Positions 33,617 through 44,199 of a DNA stretch of 64,000 bases are shown one piece after another. Both the position numbers and the translations under genes were made by a program. A model generated the notes under the pieces. It made no database searches. It was given only the letters and a program-made list of their open reading frames with translations, and was not told the origin of the DNA. The DNA is from Paraburkholderia azotifigens (GTDB lineage Bacteria; Pseudomonadota; Gammaproteobacteria; Burkholderiales; Burkholderiaceae). The stretch is taken from positions 930,001 to 994,000 of the forward strand of contig NZ_VOQS01000003.1 of the NCBI RefSeq assembly GCF_007995085.1, given 5' to 3'. Position 1 is the first letter of the stretch; each line of letters opens with the position of its first letter.

Positions 33617-34528
33617 TCAGCCAACGATGTTCCGCACGCGACGCGATGCTGCACGCATTCGCCGGCACTTCTGCTCTTCCAGCCAGCGCAGAGAGTGCTG
33701 TACGACCTCGGGCGGAACCTCGTTGAATGATGCGCTGCGAATCAGGTTCTCGCTTGCGGCAATATCGTTGAACTGTCCCAGCTTGTTCTGCACGGAGGTC
33801 AGTTCCCTGATCGTGCGACCGCGTCCGCCTTTGATAACGGGTTGAAAAAACTCGAGCAGGTATCGCAGCTTCTTGCCCGCCTTTCGAACATCGTGAAGAC
33901 CTTCCTCGTGGGCAGTTTCGCTGCGTGCTACGCGCAGGCTTCGCTTCTGAAGCGCGCGCTGCGCCAGCTGGACGCGTTTCTCGGCGAACGCCCGAATGGG
34001 AAGATCGTCGCAACGCGACTGCAGCGTGGTTTGCGCGCGAAGCAGGACGTCGTTCAGGAACGCCTCGACAGCGTCGCTTTTGATCATCGTCTGGGTATGC
34101 AGTGCCGCTTGTGCGCGCTTCTCGCGCGCCGCGGCCACGAGCAGTTCGATGGGGGCGCCTGACTGCTGGGCGGAGATCAGAAGATCGCCAGCGATGTCCC
34201 AGTCACGCGTGCCGCCCGCCACTGCGGCAAGGCGCTTGAATTCTCCGGTGGCGTGAGCAGTCGCCTCCTCGCCGAGATAGGGGGAGTAGGCCCAATACAA
34301 CGCACGGAGCTTTCTGAACGCGACGCGAAGCTGATGAAACCCTTCGACATCGCTTTGTGTGGATAGCTCTCTCGCCCTTTGCACCGCTTCGGCCACCACC
34401 GGGGTCGCCAGTGACGAGAACGTGCTGGCGATCGAACTCGCTTTCGACAGCGATGAACCGGGCGGCCGCCGGTTGATCCTGAAAGGAGCGTTCAGCCGGG
34501 GCAAGGGCCAGTCACCATCCATATCCAT
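33617..34528 (-). CDS. CHAD domain protein
   Basis: A 303-residue alpha-helical CHAD protein. CHAD domains bind polyphosphate via conserved His/Arg/Lys repeats, seen here as FHQLRVAFRKLRALYWAY (about 64-81) and LHDVRKAGKKLRYLLEFF (about 210-227). No CYTH triphosphatase domain is fused, so it is a stand-alone binding protein that may associate with polyphosphate granules or another enzyme. The ATG begins MDMDGDWPLPRL. It is 60 bp from the GGCT gene start on the same strand and divergent from the Nudix gene. Confidence 0.85.
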   Translation of the reverse strand: MDMDGDWPLPRLNAPFRINRRPPGSSLSKASSIASTFSSLATPVVAEAVQRARELSTQSDVEGFHQLRVAFRKLRALYWAYSPYLGEEATAHATGEFKRLAAVAGGTRDWDIAGDLLISAQQSGAPIELLVAAAREKRAQAALHTQTMIKSDAVEAFLNDVLLRAQTTLQSRCDDLPIRAFAEKRVQLAQRALQKRSLRVARSETAHEEGLHDVRKAGKKLRYLLEFFQPVIKGGRGRTIRELTSVQNKLGQFNDIAASENLIRSASFNEVPPEVVQHSLRWLEEQKCRRMRAASRRVRNIVG

Positions 34529-34774
34529 GTCGGCCTCGGGTCGGGCAAAAATTCACTTTGCCGAGACCTTATCATACGCATTCGACCGCTGCGATTCCCG
34601 TGACGCTTTGATGAAATGACGCCTGAAGTGTCGTGGGTAAAACGTTTCCGTTTAGCAAAACCGCCGGATCGCGCTGTTCTGTATTAGCATACGCAGCTAA
34701 TCGAGCACTGCACGATAGGCTGGCGCATCGAATGCGCTTCGCGAAGACGCCATGGAAAACAGTGGGAGTTCGGT

Positions 34775-35143
34775 TTGAAGAAGCGCGCCACCGTGATCTG
34801 TCGCAGAGGAAAGCGAATCCTTCTGGTCGCACGTAGTCAATCAAAGTGGGCTTTGCCGGGTGGCATTCTCAAGCGTGGAGAACACCGGACGGACGCGGCA
34901 CTTCGAGAGCTCAAGGAAGAAACGCAGCTATCCGGAAAGTCCGCCAAGCATCTGTTCGATTTCCGCGGCAAGCAGAAGCACCATCACGTGTTCGCCTGCG
35001 AAATCCCGACTCGCGCCAAAGCTCGCCCGAGTAACGAAATAGCCAGATGTCGCTGGGTTCATGTCGACGATATTTCTCGCCTCATGACCAGCGGACCGAC
35101 GACCGATATCGTGAAGATGATGAGTCAGCGGCGGAGGAAGTAG
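34775..35143 (+). CDS. Nudix hydrolase
   Basis: A 122-residue Nudix pyrophosphohydrolase. The Nudix box GGILKRGEHRTDAALRELKE continues into ETQLSG, giving G-x5-E-x7-R-E-L-x-E-E-T-Q-L, with glutamine at the usual glycine of the last element. The N-terminus (KKRATVICRRGKRILLVAR) and C-terminus (IARCRWVHVDDISRLM) match the small DipZ/MutT-type fold. The start is a TTG with GGGAG seven bases before it. It is divergent from the CHAD gene, so a link to polyphosphate or inositol-pyrophosphate metabolism is possible but unproven. Confidence 0.75.
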   Translation: MKKRATVICRRGKRILLVARSQSKWALPGGILKRGEHRTDAALRELKEETQLSGKSAKHLFDFRGKQKHHHVFACEIPTRAKARPSNEIARCRWVHVDDISRLMTSGPTTDIVKMMSQRRRK

Positions 35144-35308
35144 GGGGCGAGCTGGTAGCTGAGCGGCATGAAGCGCGTTCTGCTGCCGCGACGTCCACGG
35201 ATGCCCGTTGCGGCTGCGTGACGCTAGAGGAGCTGCAGCAGTTCTACAGACGGGCTATCAAAAGTTCTGACGACCGTCAGTATGAGTTTGCAGAGGTCTT
35301 AGGGGATT
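35144..35308. other. 165-bp spacer with coding-like remnant next to tRNA 3' end
   Basis: One frame here reads LEELQQFYRRAIKSSDDRQY then EFAEVLGDL and runs into the tRNA gene. It is not an authentic gene end, but its composition is more protein-like than typical spacers. It may be a decayed gene remnant or chance. No hairpin terminator is seen. Confidence 0.3.
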
Positions 35309-35396
35309 TGGTGGGCCGGGTGGGATTCGAACCCACGATGTCCTTTCGGAGGCGGATTATGAGTCCGCTGCCTGCAACCAGCACGGCGTCCGGCCC
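35309..35396 (-). tRNA. tRNA with anticodon CAU and class II variable arm (probable tRNA-Ile2)
   Basis: An 88-base cloverleaf including an encoded CCA. The acceptor stem GGGCCGG pairs perfectly with CCGGCCC, the discriminator base is A, the anticodon stem GCGGA/TCCGC holds loop CTCATAA (anticodon CAU), and the T arm is GTGGG-TTCGAAT-CCCAC. The variable region is 15 bases with its own TCC-GAAA-GGA hairpin, a class II arm normally found only in Leu, Ser, Tyr and Sec tRNAs. Position 8 is A and position 14 is U, a swap of the conserved U8-A14 pair. Acceptor C4-G69 and C5-G68 match known TilS lysidine determinants, and rpoD is its neighbour as with E. coli ileX, so tRNA-Ile2 is the best guess. Confidence 0.85.
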
Positions 35397-35442
35397 AACG
35401 ATGCTTCGCGACGGAAGCGCCAGGGAACAACAGGAAGACCAA

Positions 35443-35471
35443 CAAAAAGACCCGGTCTGAAGGCCGGGCCT
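35443..35471 (-). terminator. Terminator downstream of rpoD
   Basis: On the minus strand GGCCCGG and CCGGGTC pair around a short loop and are followed by TTTTTG. It is placed between rpoD and the tRNA gene and should end the rpsU-dnaG-rpoD transcript. Confidence 0.75.
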
Positions 35472-35585
35472 GTTCGTCGATTGGCCGACATACTACACGA
35501 AAAAAGAGGCTTCCGGGATCGCTTCGCTGAACAAAACGATCGGCAAGCCCCGTTGTAGCGCCACAGCGCCGATGCGCAATCTCGC

Positions 35586-37979
<2,394 letters not shown>

Positions 37980-38036
37980 TGCAATCGCCTTTTATCGCCT
38001 TTGCCTGGAGAAAAACAAAACCGCTGAAATCCTATA

Positions 38037-38045
38037 ATTATAGCA
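38037..38045 (-). promoter_or_regulatory. Extended -10 promoter for rpoD
   Basis: On the minus strand TGC-TATAAT lies about 60 bases upstream of the rpoD ATG, inside a TATAATTATA palindrome. The TG-n-10 element explains activity despite a poor -35 region. It would let rpoD be expressed separately from rpsU and dnaG. Confidence 0.5.
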
Positions 38046-38068
38046 TTTGGGGTCTCAGCCCTTCCCGT

Positions 38069-39949
38069 TCACTGCCCGCGCTGACGCTTGATGTCGGCGC
38101 GTGTCCTGTCCAGTTCCTGATACTCCTTCAACTCCTCCGGGGTAAGGCTCGACTGGCGCGAGAGTTCGGTCAGCCGTTCGCTATATGCGTCATAGCGCAT
38201 CTTCAGAATGGCCGCTTTCAACTCTTCCCCGGCGAGGCGCTCGTGTTCACGGCGCTCTTCAACAACTGCGGCGTCTTCGGGATTCTTCAACAGCAGATCC
38301 CGGACGTTTTCATCATAGTCCAGAATTTCCCGGAAGATTTCCTCGAACGTGGGGGCATTAGCCCCGTTTCGCAACAGGTCCGACAGCAACTGGAATTCGG
38401 CCGTGTCGCCCAGCCCGCGGGCATGCGTCGTCACTTCCTCGAACAGTTCGCCATGCCGCGTGACGGCCAGCAGCGCCTTCTCTTCGTCTTCGTCCAGCAC
38501 CGCTACGATGCGCGGATGCATGACCAGATTGCGCAGTGCCCGCTGCTCGAGACCCGTTACGCTGCGCCGGTCTTTGCGGGCAGGCGCGCTGCGTGCTACG
38601 GCCGCGATTCGCGCGTCGACTTCGCATAGCGCGGCGACTTCCTCGAACGGCACGTCGAGCCGGTCCGCGAACATATGCATGATCTGCGCGCGCAACGCGT
38701 TGGCGGGCAGCATCTGCAGCAGCGGCTTCGCGTCGAACAGCGCGCGGGCGCGGCCTTCCGGCTGGTCAAGTTCCTTGCCCGCGAGCACTTCGTTAAGCAG
38801 GAACTGCGACAGCGGCATTGCGCGGCGCACCTGTTCCGCAAACGCTTCCGTACCGAATTCGCGGACATAGCTGTCGGGATCGTGCTCGGCCGGCAGGAAC
38901 AGGAAGCGGATGGTGCGGTTGTCGGCGGCATGCGGCAGGCAGGCGTCGAGTGCACGGCGCGCCGCGCGCCGCCCCGCCGAGTCGCCGTCGAAGCTGAACA
39001 CCACGGTGTCCGTCTGCCGCATCAGTTTCTGCACATGAATCGGCGTGCAGGCGGTGCCGAGCGTCGCAACCGCGTTCTCGAAGCCCAGCTGCGCGAGCGC
39101 CACCACGTCCATATACCCTTCTACGACCAGCACGTACTTCTGCTCGCGGATCGCGAGCCGCGCCTCGAACAGGCCGTACAGTTCGCTGCCTTTGTTAAAT
39201 AAAGGCGTTTCGGGCGAATTCAAATACTTGGGTTCGCCGCCGTCCAGCACGCGCCCGCCAAAGCCGATCACCTGGCCTTTCACGTTGCGGATCGGGAACA
39301 TGACGCGCTCGCGGAAGCGGTCGTAGCGGCGGTTCTGACCCTGAGCGTCGGACTTCTCACTGACGATCACGAGACCCGACTCGACTAGCGCATCGTCCCG
39401 ATAGTTGGGGAATGCGGCTTCGAGGTTCTGCCAGCCATCGGGCGCATAACCGAGCCCGAAGCGTTTCGCGATTTCGCCCGTGAGGCCGCGCTTTTTCAGG
39501 TACTGGATCGCGTTCGGCGCGCCGCGCAACTGCGCCTTGTAGAAATCGCTGGCCGTCTGCATGACGTCGGACAGCGCCGTCGTGACGGCTTTCGATACGG
39601 CGGGCGCATAGCCTTCGCCGCCTGAACTGCCCGAACCGCCGCCGCGCATCGGCGAAGGCTCCTGGGGCACGGTCAGACCAACGGATTGCGCCAGGTCGTT
39701 GACGGCTTCGGGGAACGACAGCCCGGCGTGCTCCATCAGAAAGCCGATAGCCGTGCCATGCGCGCCACAGCCGAAACAATGATAGAACTGCTTAGTCGGA
39801 CTAACGGTGAACGAAGGGCTCTTTTCGTTGTGAAACGGGCAGAGTCCCATGAAGTTCGCGCCGCCCTTTTTCAGCTGCACGTACTTGCCGACCACGTCGA
39901 CGATATCGACGCGGTTCAGCAGGTCTTGCAGGAAGGAATGCGGAATCAC
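38069..39949 (-). CDS. dnaG: DNA primase DnaG
   Basis: A 626-residue primase that lays RNA primers at the replication fork. It has the N-terminal zinc-binding domain with C37, H40, C58 and C61 (CPFHNEKSPSF and YHCFGCGAHG), the TOPRIM catalytic core (YVLVVEGYMDVVALAQLG), and a C-terminal helicase-binding domain. A glycine-rich linker (GGGSGSSGGEG) of about 15 residues interrupts the region after the zinc domain. The start is a GTG. Second-last gene of the rpsU-yqeY-dnaG-rpoD series. Confidence 0.95.
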   Translation of the reverse strand: MIPHSFLQDLLNRVDIVDVVGKYVQLKKGGANFMGLCPFHNEKSPSFTVSPTKQFYHCFGCGAHGTAIGFLMEHAGLSFPEAVNDLAQSVGLTVPQEPSPMRGGGSGSSGGEGYAPAVSKAVTTALSDVMQTASDFYKAQLRGAPNAIQYLKKRGLTGEIAKRFGLGYAPDGWQNLEAAFPNYRDDALVESGLVIVSEKSDAQGQNRRYDRFRERVMFPIRNVKGQVIGFGGRVLDGGEPKYLNSPETPLFNKGSELYGLFEARLAIREQKYVLVVEGYMDVVALAQLGFENAVATLGTACTPIHVQKLMRQTDTVVFSFDGDSAGRRAARRALDACLPHAADNRTIRFLFLPAEHDPDSYVREFGTEAFAEQVRRAMPLSQFLLNEVLAGKELDQPEGRARALFDAKPLLQMLPANALRAQIMHMFADRLDVPFEEVAALCEVDARIAAVARSAPARKDRRSVTGLEQRALRNLVMHPRIVAVLDEDEEKALLAVTRHGELFEEVTTHARGLGDTAEFQLLSDLLRNGANAPTFEEIFREILDYDENVRDLLLKNPEDAAVVEERREHERLAGEELKAAILKMRYDAYSERLTELSRQSSLTPEELKEYQELDRTRADIKRQRGQ

Positions 39950-40053
39950 AGTGCAGACGCGGCCTTATAAGGGATGAGGCATGGGTGCGGACCGCACCCG
40001 GCCATGCGCGACGCCGGAACCGGGCGCGCGCACGGCGAATGGCGATAAAAGAC

Positions 40054-40500
40054 TTATTTCGACAGCGCGGCCTTGACCTGCGCGGACACGGCCGTCATGT
40101 CGGCCTTTCCGGCGAGCTTCGGCTTGAGCACGCCCATCACTTTGCCCATGTCCTGCGGGCCGGCGGCGCCGACTTGCGCAACGGCCGCCTGAACTTCGGC
40201 GGCGATTTCCGCGTCCGAGAGCTGCTCCGGCATGTAGGCACTCAGCACGTCGAGTTCGGCCTTTTCCTTGTCGACGAGATCCGAGCGGCCAGCCGTTTCG
40301 AACTGGGCGATCGAATCCTTGCGCTGCTTGATCATCTTGTCGACGACAGCCGTGATACCGGCATCGTCCAGTTCCACGCGATCGTCGACTTCACGCTGCT
40401 TGATGGCAGCGAGCAGCAGACGGATCGTGCCGAGCCGCTCGGTTTCGCGCGCGCGCATCGCTGCTTTCATATCGTCGTTGATTCGGACCTTGAGACTCAT
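40054..40500 (-). CDS. yqeY: GatB/YqeY domain protein
   Basis: A 148-residue protein of the YqeY family, related to the tail of GatB, the amidotransferase subunit for Gln/Asn-tRNA. It starts MSLKVRINDDMKAAMRARET and contains RLGTIRLLLAAIKQREVD and MGKVMGVLKPKLAGKADM. Its exact role is unclear, but it is a standard neighbour of rpsU and dnaG in beta-proteobacteria. It contains no catalytic motif I can identify. Confidence 0.9.
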   Translation of the reverse strand: MSLKVRINDDMKAAMRARETERLGTIRLLLAAIKQREVDDRVELDDAGITAVVDKMIKQRKDSIAQFETAGRSDLVDKEKAELDVLSAYMPEQLSDAEIAAEVQAAVAQVGAAGPQDMGKVMGVLKPKLAGKADMTAVSAQVKAALSK

Positions 40501-40501
40501 C

Positions 40502-40788
40502 GTTCACCTGAATGCGTGGAGGTTTGAAAAACGGGTGAAGACGCGGTGCAGAGCGCAAAAACCCGCTTGGGATCGTTCCTCAAGCGGGTTAGTGCCAAAT
40601 ACGCGATGAACCGTGCATCTGGATGCGGCCTTACGGAGCTTTGACCGGAACACCCTTCGCGCAACTGAAGCGCACCCGGGCGATATGGGTTCATTACCGC
40701 AAGCGCCAGCCAGCTCCCGCGCCGTCACCTTGTGTGAGCCGCCGCTTTCGCCGGAGATACCGGGCAAGAGCCACGACTTCACGTTGAA
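40502..40788. other. 287-bp spacer between rpsU and yqeY
   Basis: Apart from the terminator noted above, no gene-like frame or other signal is convincing. A long arginine-rich frame on the minus strand is composition-driven. Confidence 0.5.
40556..40592 (-). terminator. Terminator between rpsU and yqeY
   Basis: Minus-strand hairpin AACCCGCTTG ... CAAGCGGGTT followed by TTTG. It lets the small, abundant S21 message end separately, with reduced read-through into yqeY-dnaG-rpoD. Confidence 0.8.
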
Positions 40789-41001
40789 TCAGTAAAACTT
40801 CTTGGGCAGTTGCTGACTGCGCAGGCGCTTGAAATGGCGCTTTACCGCCGCTGCCCTCTTTCGTTTTCGCTCGGATGTCGGCTTCTCGTAAAACTCGCGT
40901 GCACGGAGTTCGGTCAGCAGACCGTTCTTTTCTATCGTGCGCTTGAAGCGGCGCATTGCGACTTCAAAAGGCTCGTTTTCTTTTACGCGGATAGTCGTCA
41001 T
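40789..41001 (-). CDS. rpsU: 30S ribosomal protein S21
   Basis: A 70-residue basic protein with the S21 pattern: [20 protein letters not shown], the central [18 protein letters not shown], and a Lys/Arg-rich tail. S21 helps position the 16S 3' end during initiation. It is the first gene of the macromolecular-synthesis group and has its own strong promoter. Confidence 0.97.
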   Translation of the reverse strand: MTTIRVKENEPFEVAMRRFKRTIEKNGLLTELRAREFYEKPTSERKRKRAAAVKRHFKRLRSQQLPKKFY

Positions 41002-41033
41002 CTTTCAATAACGGAGCGTGGAAAAGATTGGAA

Positions 41034-41042
41034 AGTATAGCA
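41034..41042 (-). promoter_or_regulatory. Extended -10 promoter for rpsU
   Basis: TGC-TATACT on the minus strand, about 33 bases upstream of the rpsU ATG. The TG extension compensates for a weak -35 region. A TTGACA lies further upstream but is too distant (28-base spacer). Confidence 0.55.
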
Positions 41043-41110
41043 GCTGTTTCCCACAATCGTATGGCACTGTCAAGCCCCCGATTCACGGCTGTGCGGCCTT
41101 GTCCGCATGG

Positions 41111-42328
41111 CTATGCGCCGCCCGTGAATTCCGCCGCCGCCTGCCCCGCCGCGACGCCCGACGCCCATGCCCACTGGAAGTTGTAGCCGCCCAGCCAGCC
41201 CGTCACGTCGACGGCCTCGCCGACGAAATACAGGCCCGGCACGCGCGCGCTCATCATCGTCGCCGACGACAGTTCGCGCGTATCCACGCCGCCGCGCGTC
41301 ACCTCCGCCTTCTTGTAGCCTTCGGTACCGCTCGGCGTGAGCGTCCAGCGCGACAGCGCCTCTCCGACCCGGCGCAGCGCCTTGTCGGGAAGATCGGCAA
41401 GACGCGCTTCGGCGGGCACGCCGTGTGTCTGCAGCCAGACGTGCGCGAGGCGCGTCGGCACCCATTCGGCGAGCAGGCTGCCGATCTGGCGCTTCGTCGT
41501 GCCCTTCGCCTCCAGCAGCGCGGCGACGGCGTCCTGCTCGGGCAGCAGATTGATATGCACGGGCTCGCCCGGCTGCCAGTAACTCGAAATCTGCAGCACA
41601 CCGGGGCCCGACAGCCCGCGATGCGTGAGCAGCAGATCTTCGATGAACTCGCCGCCCGTTTTCTTCGCGCCCGTCGCCAGATGCACCTCCAGCGACACGC
41701 CCGACAGCTCCGAAAACGGCTGCCAGTCGGCGGCTGCGAACGTCAGCGGCACGAGCGCTGGACGCGTGTCGATCAGCTTGTGGCCGAACTGTTTGGCGAT
41801 GCGGTAGCCGAAATCGGTCGCGCCGATTTTCGGAATCGACAGCCCGCCCGTCGCGATCACGAGCGCGCGCGCGCGGATCGGACCGGCGTGGGTATCGAGC
41901 ACGAAGCCGTCGGGATCGCTGTGGCGCACCTGCTCGACGGCGAGCGGCCGGCGCCACGCGATGTTGCCCGCGTCGCACTCGCTCTTGAGCACATCGATGA
42001 CGGCATCGCTCGACTGGTCGCAGAACAGCTGGCCCTTGTGCTTCTCGTGCCACGTCACGCGATGCTGCTTGAGCAGCGCCATGAAATCGCGCGGCGTGTA
42101 GCGCGCCAGCGCGGAGCGGCAGAAATGCGGATTCGACGACAGATAGTTGGCGGGTCCGGCGTACAGATTCGTGAAGTTGCAGCGGCCGCCGCCCGAGATG
42201 CGGATTTTCTCGGCGAGCCGCTGCGCGTGGTCGATCAGCACGACGCGCCGGCCGAGCTGCCCCGCCACCGCTGCGCACATCATGCCCGCCGCGCCCGCGC
42301 CGATTACGGCGATATCGAAGGATTCCAT
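41111..42328 (-). CDS. YhiN/HI0933-type flavoprotein
   Basis: A 405-residue FAD-binding protein of the HI0933/YhiN family. The N-terminal dinucleotide motif is DIAVIGAGAAGMMCAAVA. GGGRCNFTN is diagnostic for the family, and the C-terminal FAD segment is FVGEAVDVTGWLGGYNFQWAWASG. The biological substrate is not known. It is divergent from tsaD and upstream of rpsU on the same strand. Confidence 0.9.
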   Translation of the reverse strand: MESFDIAVIGAGAAGMMCAAVAGQLGRRVVLIDHAQRLAEKIRISGGGRCNFTNLYAGPANYLSSNPHFCRSALARYTPRDFMALLKQHRVTWHEKHKGQLFCDQSSDAVIDVLKSECDAGNIAWRRPLAVEQVRHSDPDGFVLDTHAGPIRARALVIATGGLSIPKIGATDFGYRIAKQFGHKLIDTRPALVPLTFAAADWQPFSELSGVSLEVHLATGAKKTGGEFIEDLLLTHRGLSGPGVLQISSYWQPGEPVHINLLPEQDAVAALLEAKGTTKRQIGSLLAEWVPTRLAHVWLQTHGVPAEARLADLPDKALRRVGEALSRWTLTPSGTEGYKKAEVTRGGVDTRELSSATMMSARVPGLYFVGEAVDVTGWLGGYNFQWAWASGVAAGQAAAEFTGGA

Positions 42329-42441
42329 GGGGCTGCATTGTAACCGGCGCGTCCGGCGGCGCCTTGCCCGCGCTGCTATACTTTCAGGCTCCTTTTTGAT
42401 GTTTCGGGTAGCGTTTCAGGCGCCCGATCGGCGGTCGAATC

Positions 42442-43467
42442 ATGCTCGTTCTCGGCATAGAAAGCTCCTGCGATGAAACTGGCCTCGCGCTCTACGACAC
42501 GGAGCGCGGGCTGCTTGCACACGCGCTGCATTCGCAGATCGCGATGCATCGCGAGTACGGCGGCGTCGTGCCGGAACTGGCGTCTCGCGACCATATCCGG
42601 CGCGCGCTGCCACTGCTCGAGGAAGTGCTGGAGCGCTCGGGCGCGGCGCGCGGCGACATCGACGCGATCGCCTACACGCAAGGGCCGGGGCTCGCAGGCG
42701 CGCTGCTGGTGGGCGCGAGCATCGCCAATTCGCTGGCGATGGCGTGGGACAAGCCGACCATCGGGATTCATCACCTGGAAGGGCATTTGCTGTCGCCGCT
42801 GCTGGTCGACGCGCCGCCGCCGTTTCCGTTCGTCGCGCTGCTCGTATCGGGTGGCCACACGCAGTTGATGCGCGTGACGGATATCGGCGTCTACGAGACG
42901 CTCGGCGAAACGCTCGACGACGCCGCGGGCGAAGCGTTCGACAAGACCGCGAAGCTGCTTGGGCTAGGCTATCCGGGTGGGCCGGAAGTCTCGCGGATGG
43001 CGGAATTCGGCACGCCGGGCGCGGTCGTGCTGCCGCGTCCGATGCTGCATTCCGGCGACCTCGATTTCAGCTTCAGCGGGCTCAAGACGGCTGTGCTGAC
43101 GCAGATGAAGAAGTTGGGCAGCAATGTCTGCGAGCAGGCCAAGGCCGATCTTGCGCGGGGTTTCGTCGATGCGGCCGTCGAGGTATTGGTGGCCAAGTCG
43201 TTGGCAGCTTTGAAGAAGACGAAGCTCAAGCGGCTCGTGGTGGCGGGCGGGGTCGGCGCGAACCGCCAGTTGCGCGAGGCTTTATCTTCTGCCGCGAAGA
43301 AGCGCGGGTTCGATGTCCATTATCCGGATTTGTCGCTGTGTACTGATAATGGCGCGATGATTGCTCTCGCCGGAGCGCTGAGGTTGCAGCGGTGGCCTGC
43401 GCAGGCTGTTAGTGACTATGCTTTTACCGTTAAGCCTCGATGGGATTTGGCGTCACTTTCTGTGTGA
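42442..43467 (+). CDS. tsaD: tRNA N6-adenosine threonylcarbamoyltransferase TsaD
   Basis: A 341-residue ASKHA-fold enzyme that, with TsaB and TsaE, transfers threonylcarbamoyl to A37 of ANN-decoding tRNAs (t6A). Metal ligands H111 and H115 lie in [11 protein letters not shown]. Phosphate-binding loops are [10 protein letters not shown] and [11 protein letters not shown], and the adenosine-site block is [14 protein letters not shown]. The neighbouring rpsU locus is its usual position. The tRNA(CAU) 7 kb away would be a natural substrate if it keeps A37, as it does. Confidence 0.95.
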   Translation: MLVLGIESSCDETGLALYDTERGLLAHALHSQIAMHREYGGVVPELASRDHIRRALPLLEEVLERSGAARGDIDAIAYTQGPGLAGALLVGASIANSLAMAWDKPTIGIHHLEGHLLSPLLVDAPPPFPFVALLVSGGHTQLMRVTDIGVYETLGETLDDAAGEAFDKTAKLLGLGYPGGPEVSRMAEFGTPGAVVLPRPMLHSGDLDFSFSGLKTAVLTQMKKLGSNVCEQAKADLARGFVDAAVEVLVAKSLAALKKTKLKRLVVAGGVGANRQLREALSSAAKKRGFDVHYPDLSLCTDNGAMIALAGALRLQRWPAQAVSDYAFTVKPRWDLASLSV

Positions 43468-43520
43468 CGTTTTTTGTTTTTCGCTGCGGTGGCATCCGTG
43501 CTGCGCTGGCGTCCGTGCTT

Positions 43521-44175
43521 CGCTGGCATCCGCGATTTCGTATCGGTACTTCAGGCGTTGCCCCTGTGCGGGGCGGCACTTACTTTCTTTGCCGCCGCAA
43601 AGAAAGTAAGCAAAGAAAGCGGGCTAACCCCGCTAATGCTAGTCATCGCCTGCGGGCCCCCTACGGGTCCCGCACTCCACACGGCATCGTGCTTTTCCAC
43701 GCGTGTTGCCAGCGCCTTTAACAGGCGCCTCACCCACTCCGGTCGCCCGTAGCACAGCCAACGGCAGCGATCCGTCTGCGCCGCCCAGGTGGCAAACGGT
43801 GTGTAGCTTGTCGCACCTTACGCGTTCGCGCTCCTACGACACCGATCCCGCTTTTCAGTCCGGAGTGGTGCACTTCCATCGCGATGGCCTACACACTGTT
43901 TGCCACCTGGGCGGCCGTGGACTTCTGCTAACACAGTCCGTGACGCGGGAGTGTGAAGTGGGTGAGGCGTGAGTTAGTACGCGGGCAACGGGCGTGAGAC
44001 AGTGCGATGCCGTGTGGAGTGCGGGACCCGTAGGGGGCCCGCAGGCAGGAAGAAGGACTGGCGGTGTGAGCGGCTTTCTTTTGCCTACTTTTCTTTGCCG
44101 CGGCAAAGAAAAGTAGGTGCCGCCCCGCACTGGGGCAACGCGTGCAGCACCGATACGAAACCGCGGATGCCAGCG
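43521..44175. repeat. 655-bp imperfect inverted repeat with nested hairpins
   Basis: Left arm about 43521-43810 and right arm about 43885-44175 are imperfect reverse complements; both contain CGCTGGCATCCGCG, TTTCGTATCGGT, GTGCGGGGCGGCAC, the GGGCCCCCTACGGGTCCCGC block and GCCGCCCAGGTGGCAAAC. The outer part of each arm has a local hairpin: a 14-bp perfect stem at 43579-43610 (CTTACTTTCTTTGC) and a 16-bp perfect stem at 44084-44117 (CCTACTTTTCTTTGCC). The element fills the gap between convergent tsaD and folE2. Short frames inside it are proline/arginine-rich and untypical. It looks like a repeat unit copied in opposite orientation. Confidence 0.85.
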
Positions 44176-44199
44176 AAAAACCCCAAAAAAACAAAACCT

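Noticed and set aside
35047..35460. An open frame of 137 residues covering the tRNA gene
   Set aside because: It reads straight through a well-folded tRNA and has no family similarity; at most a fragment is a decayed gene.
43440..44194. Several short frames inside the tsaD-folE2 repeat
   Set aside because: They consist of repeated low-complexity peptides that are explained by the inverted repeat, with no ribosome sites.
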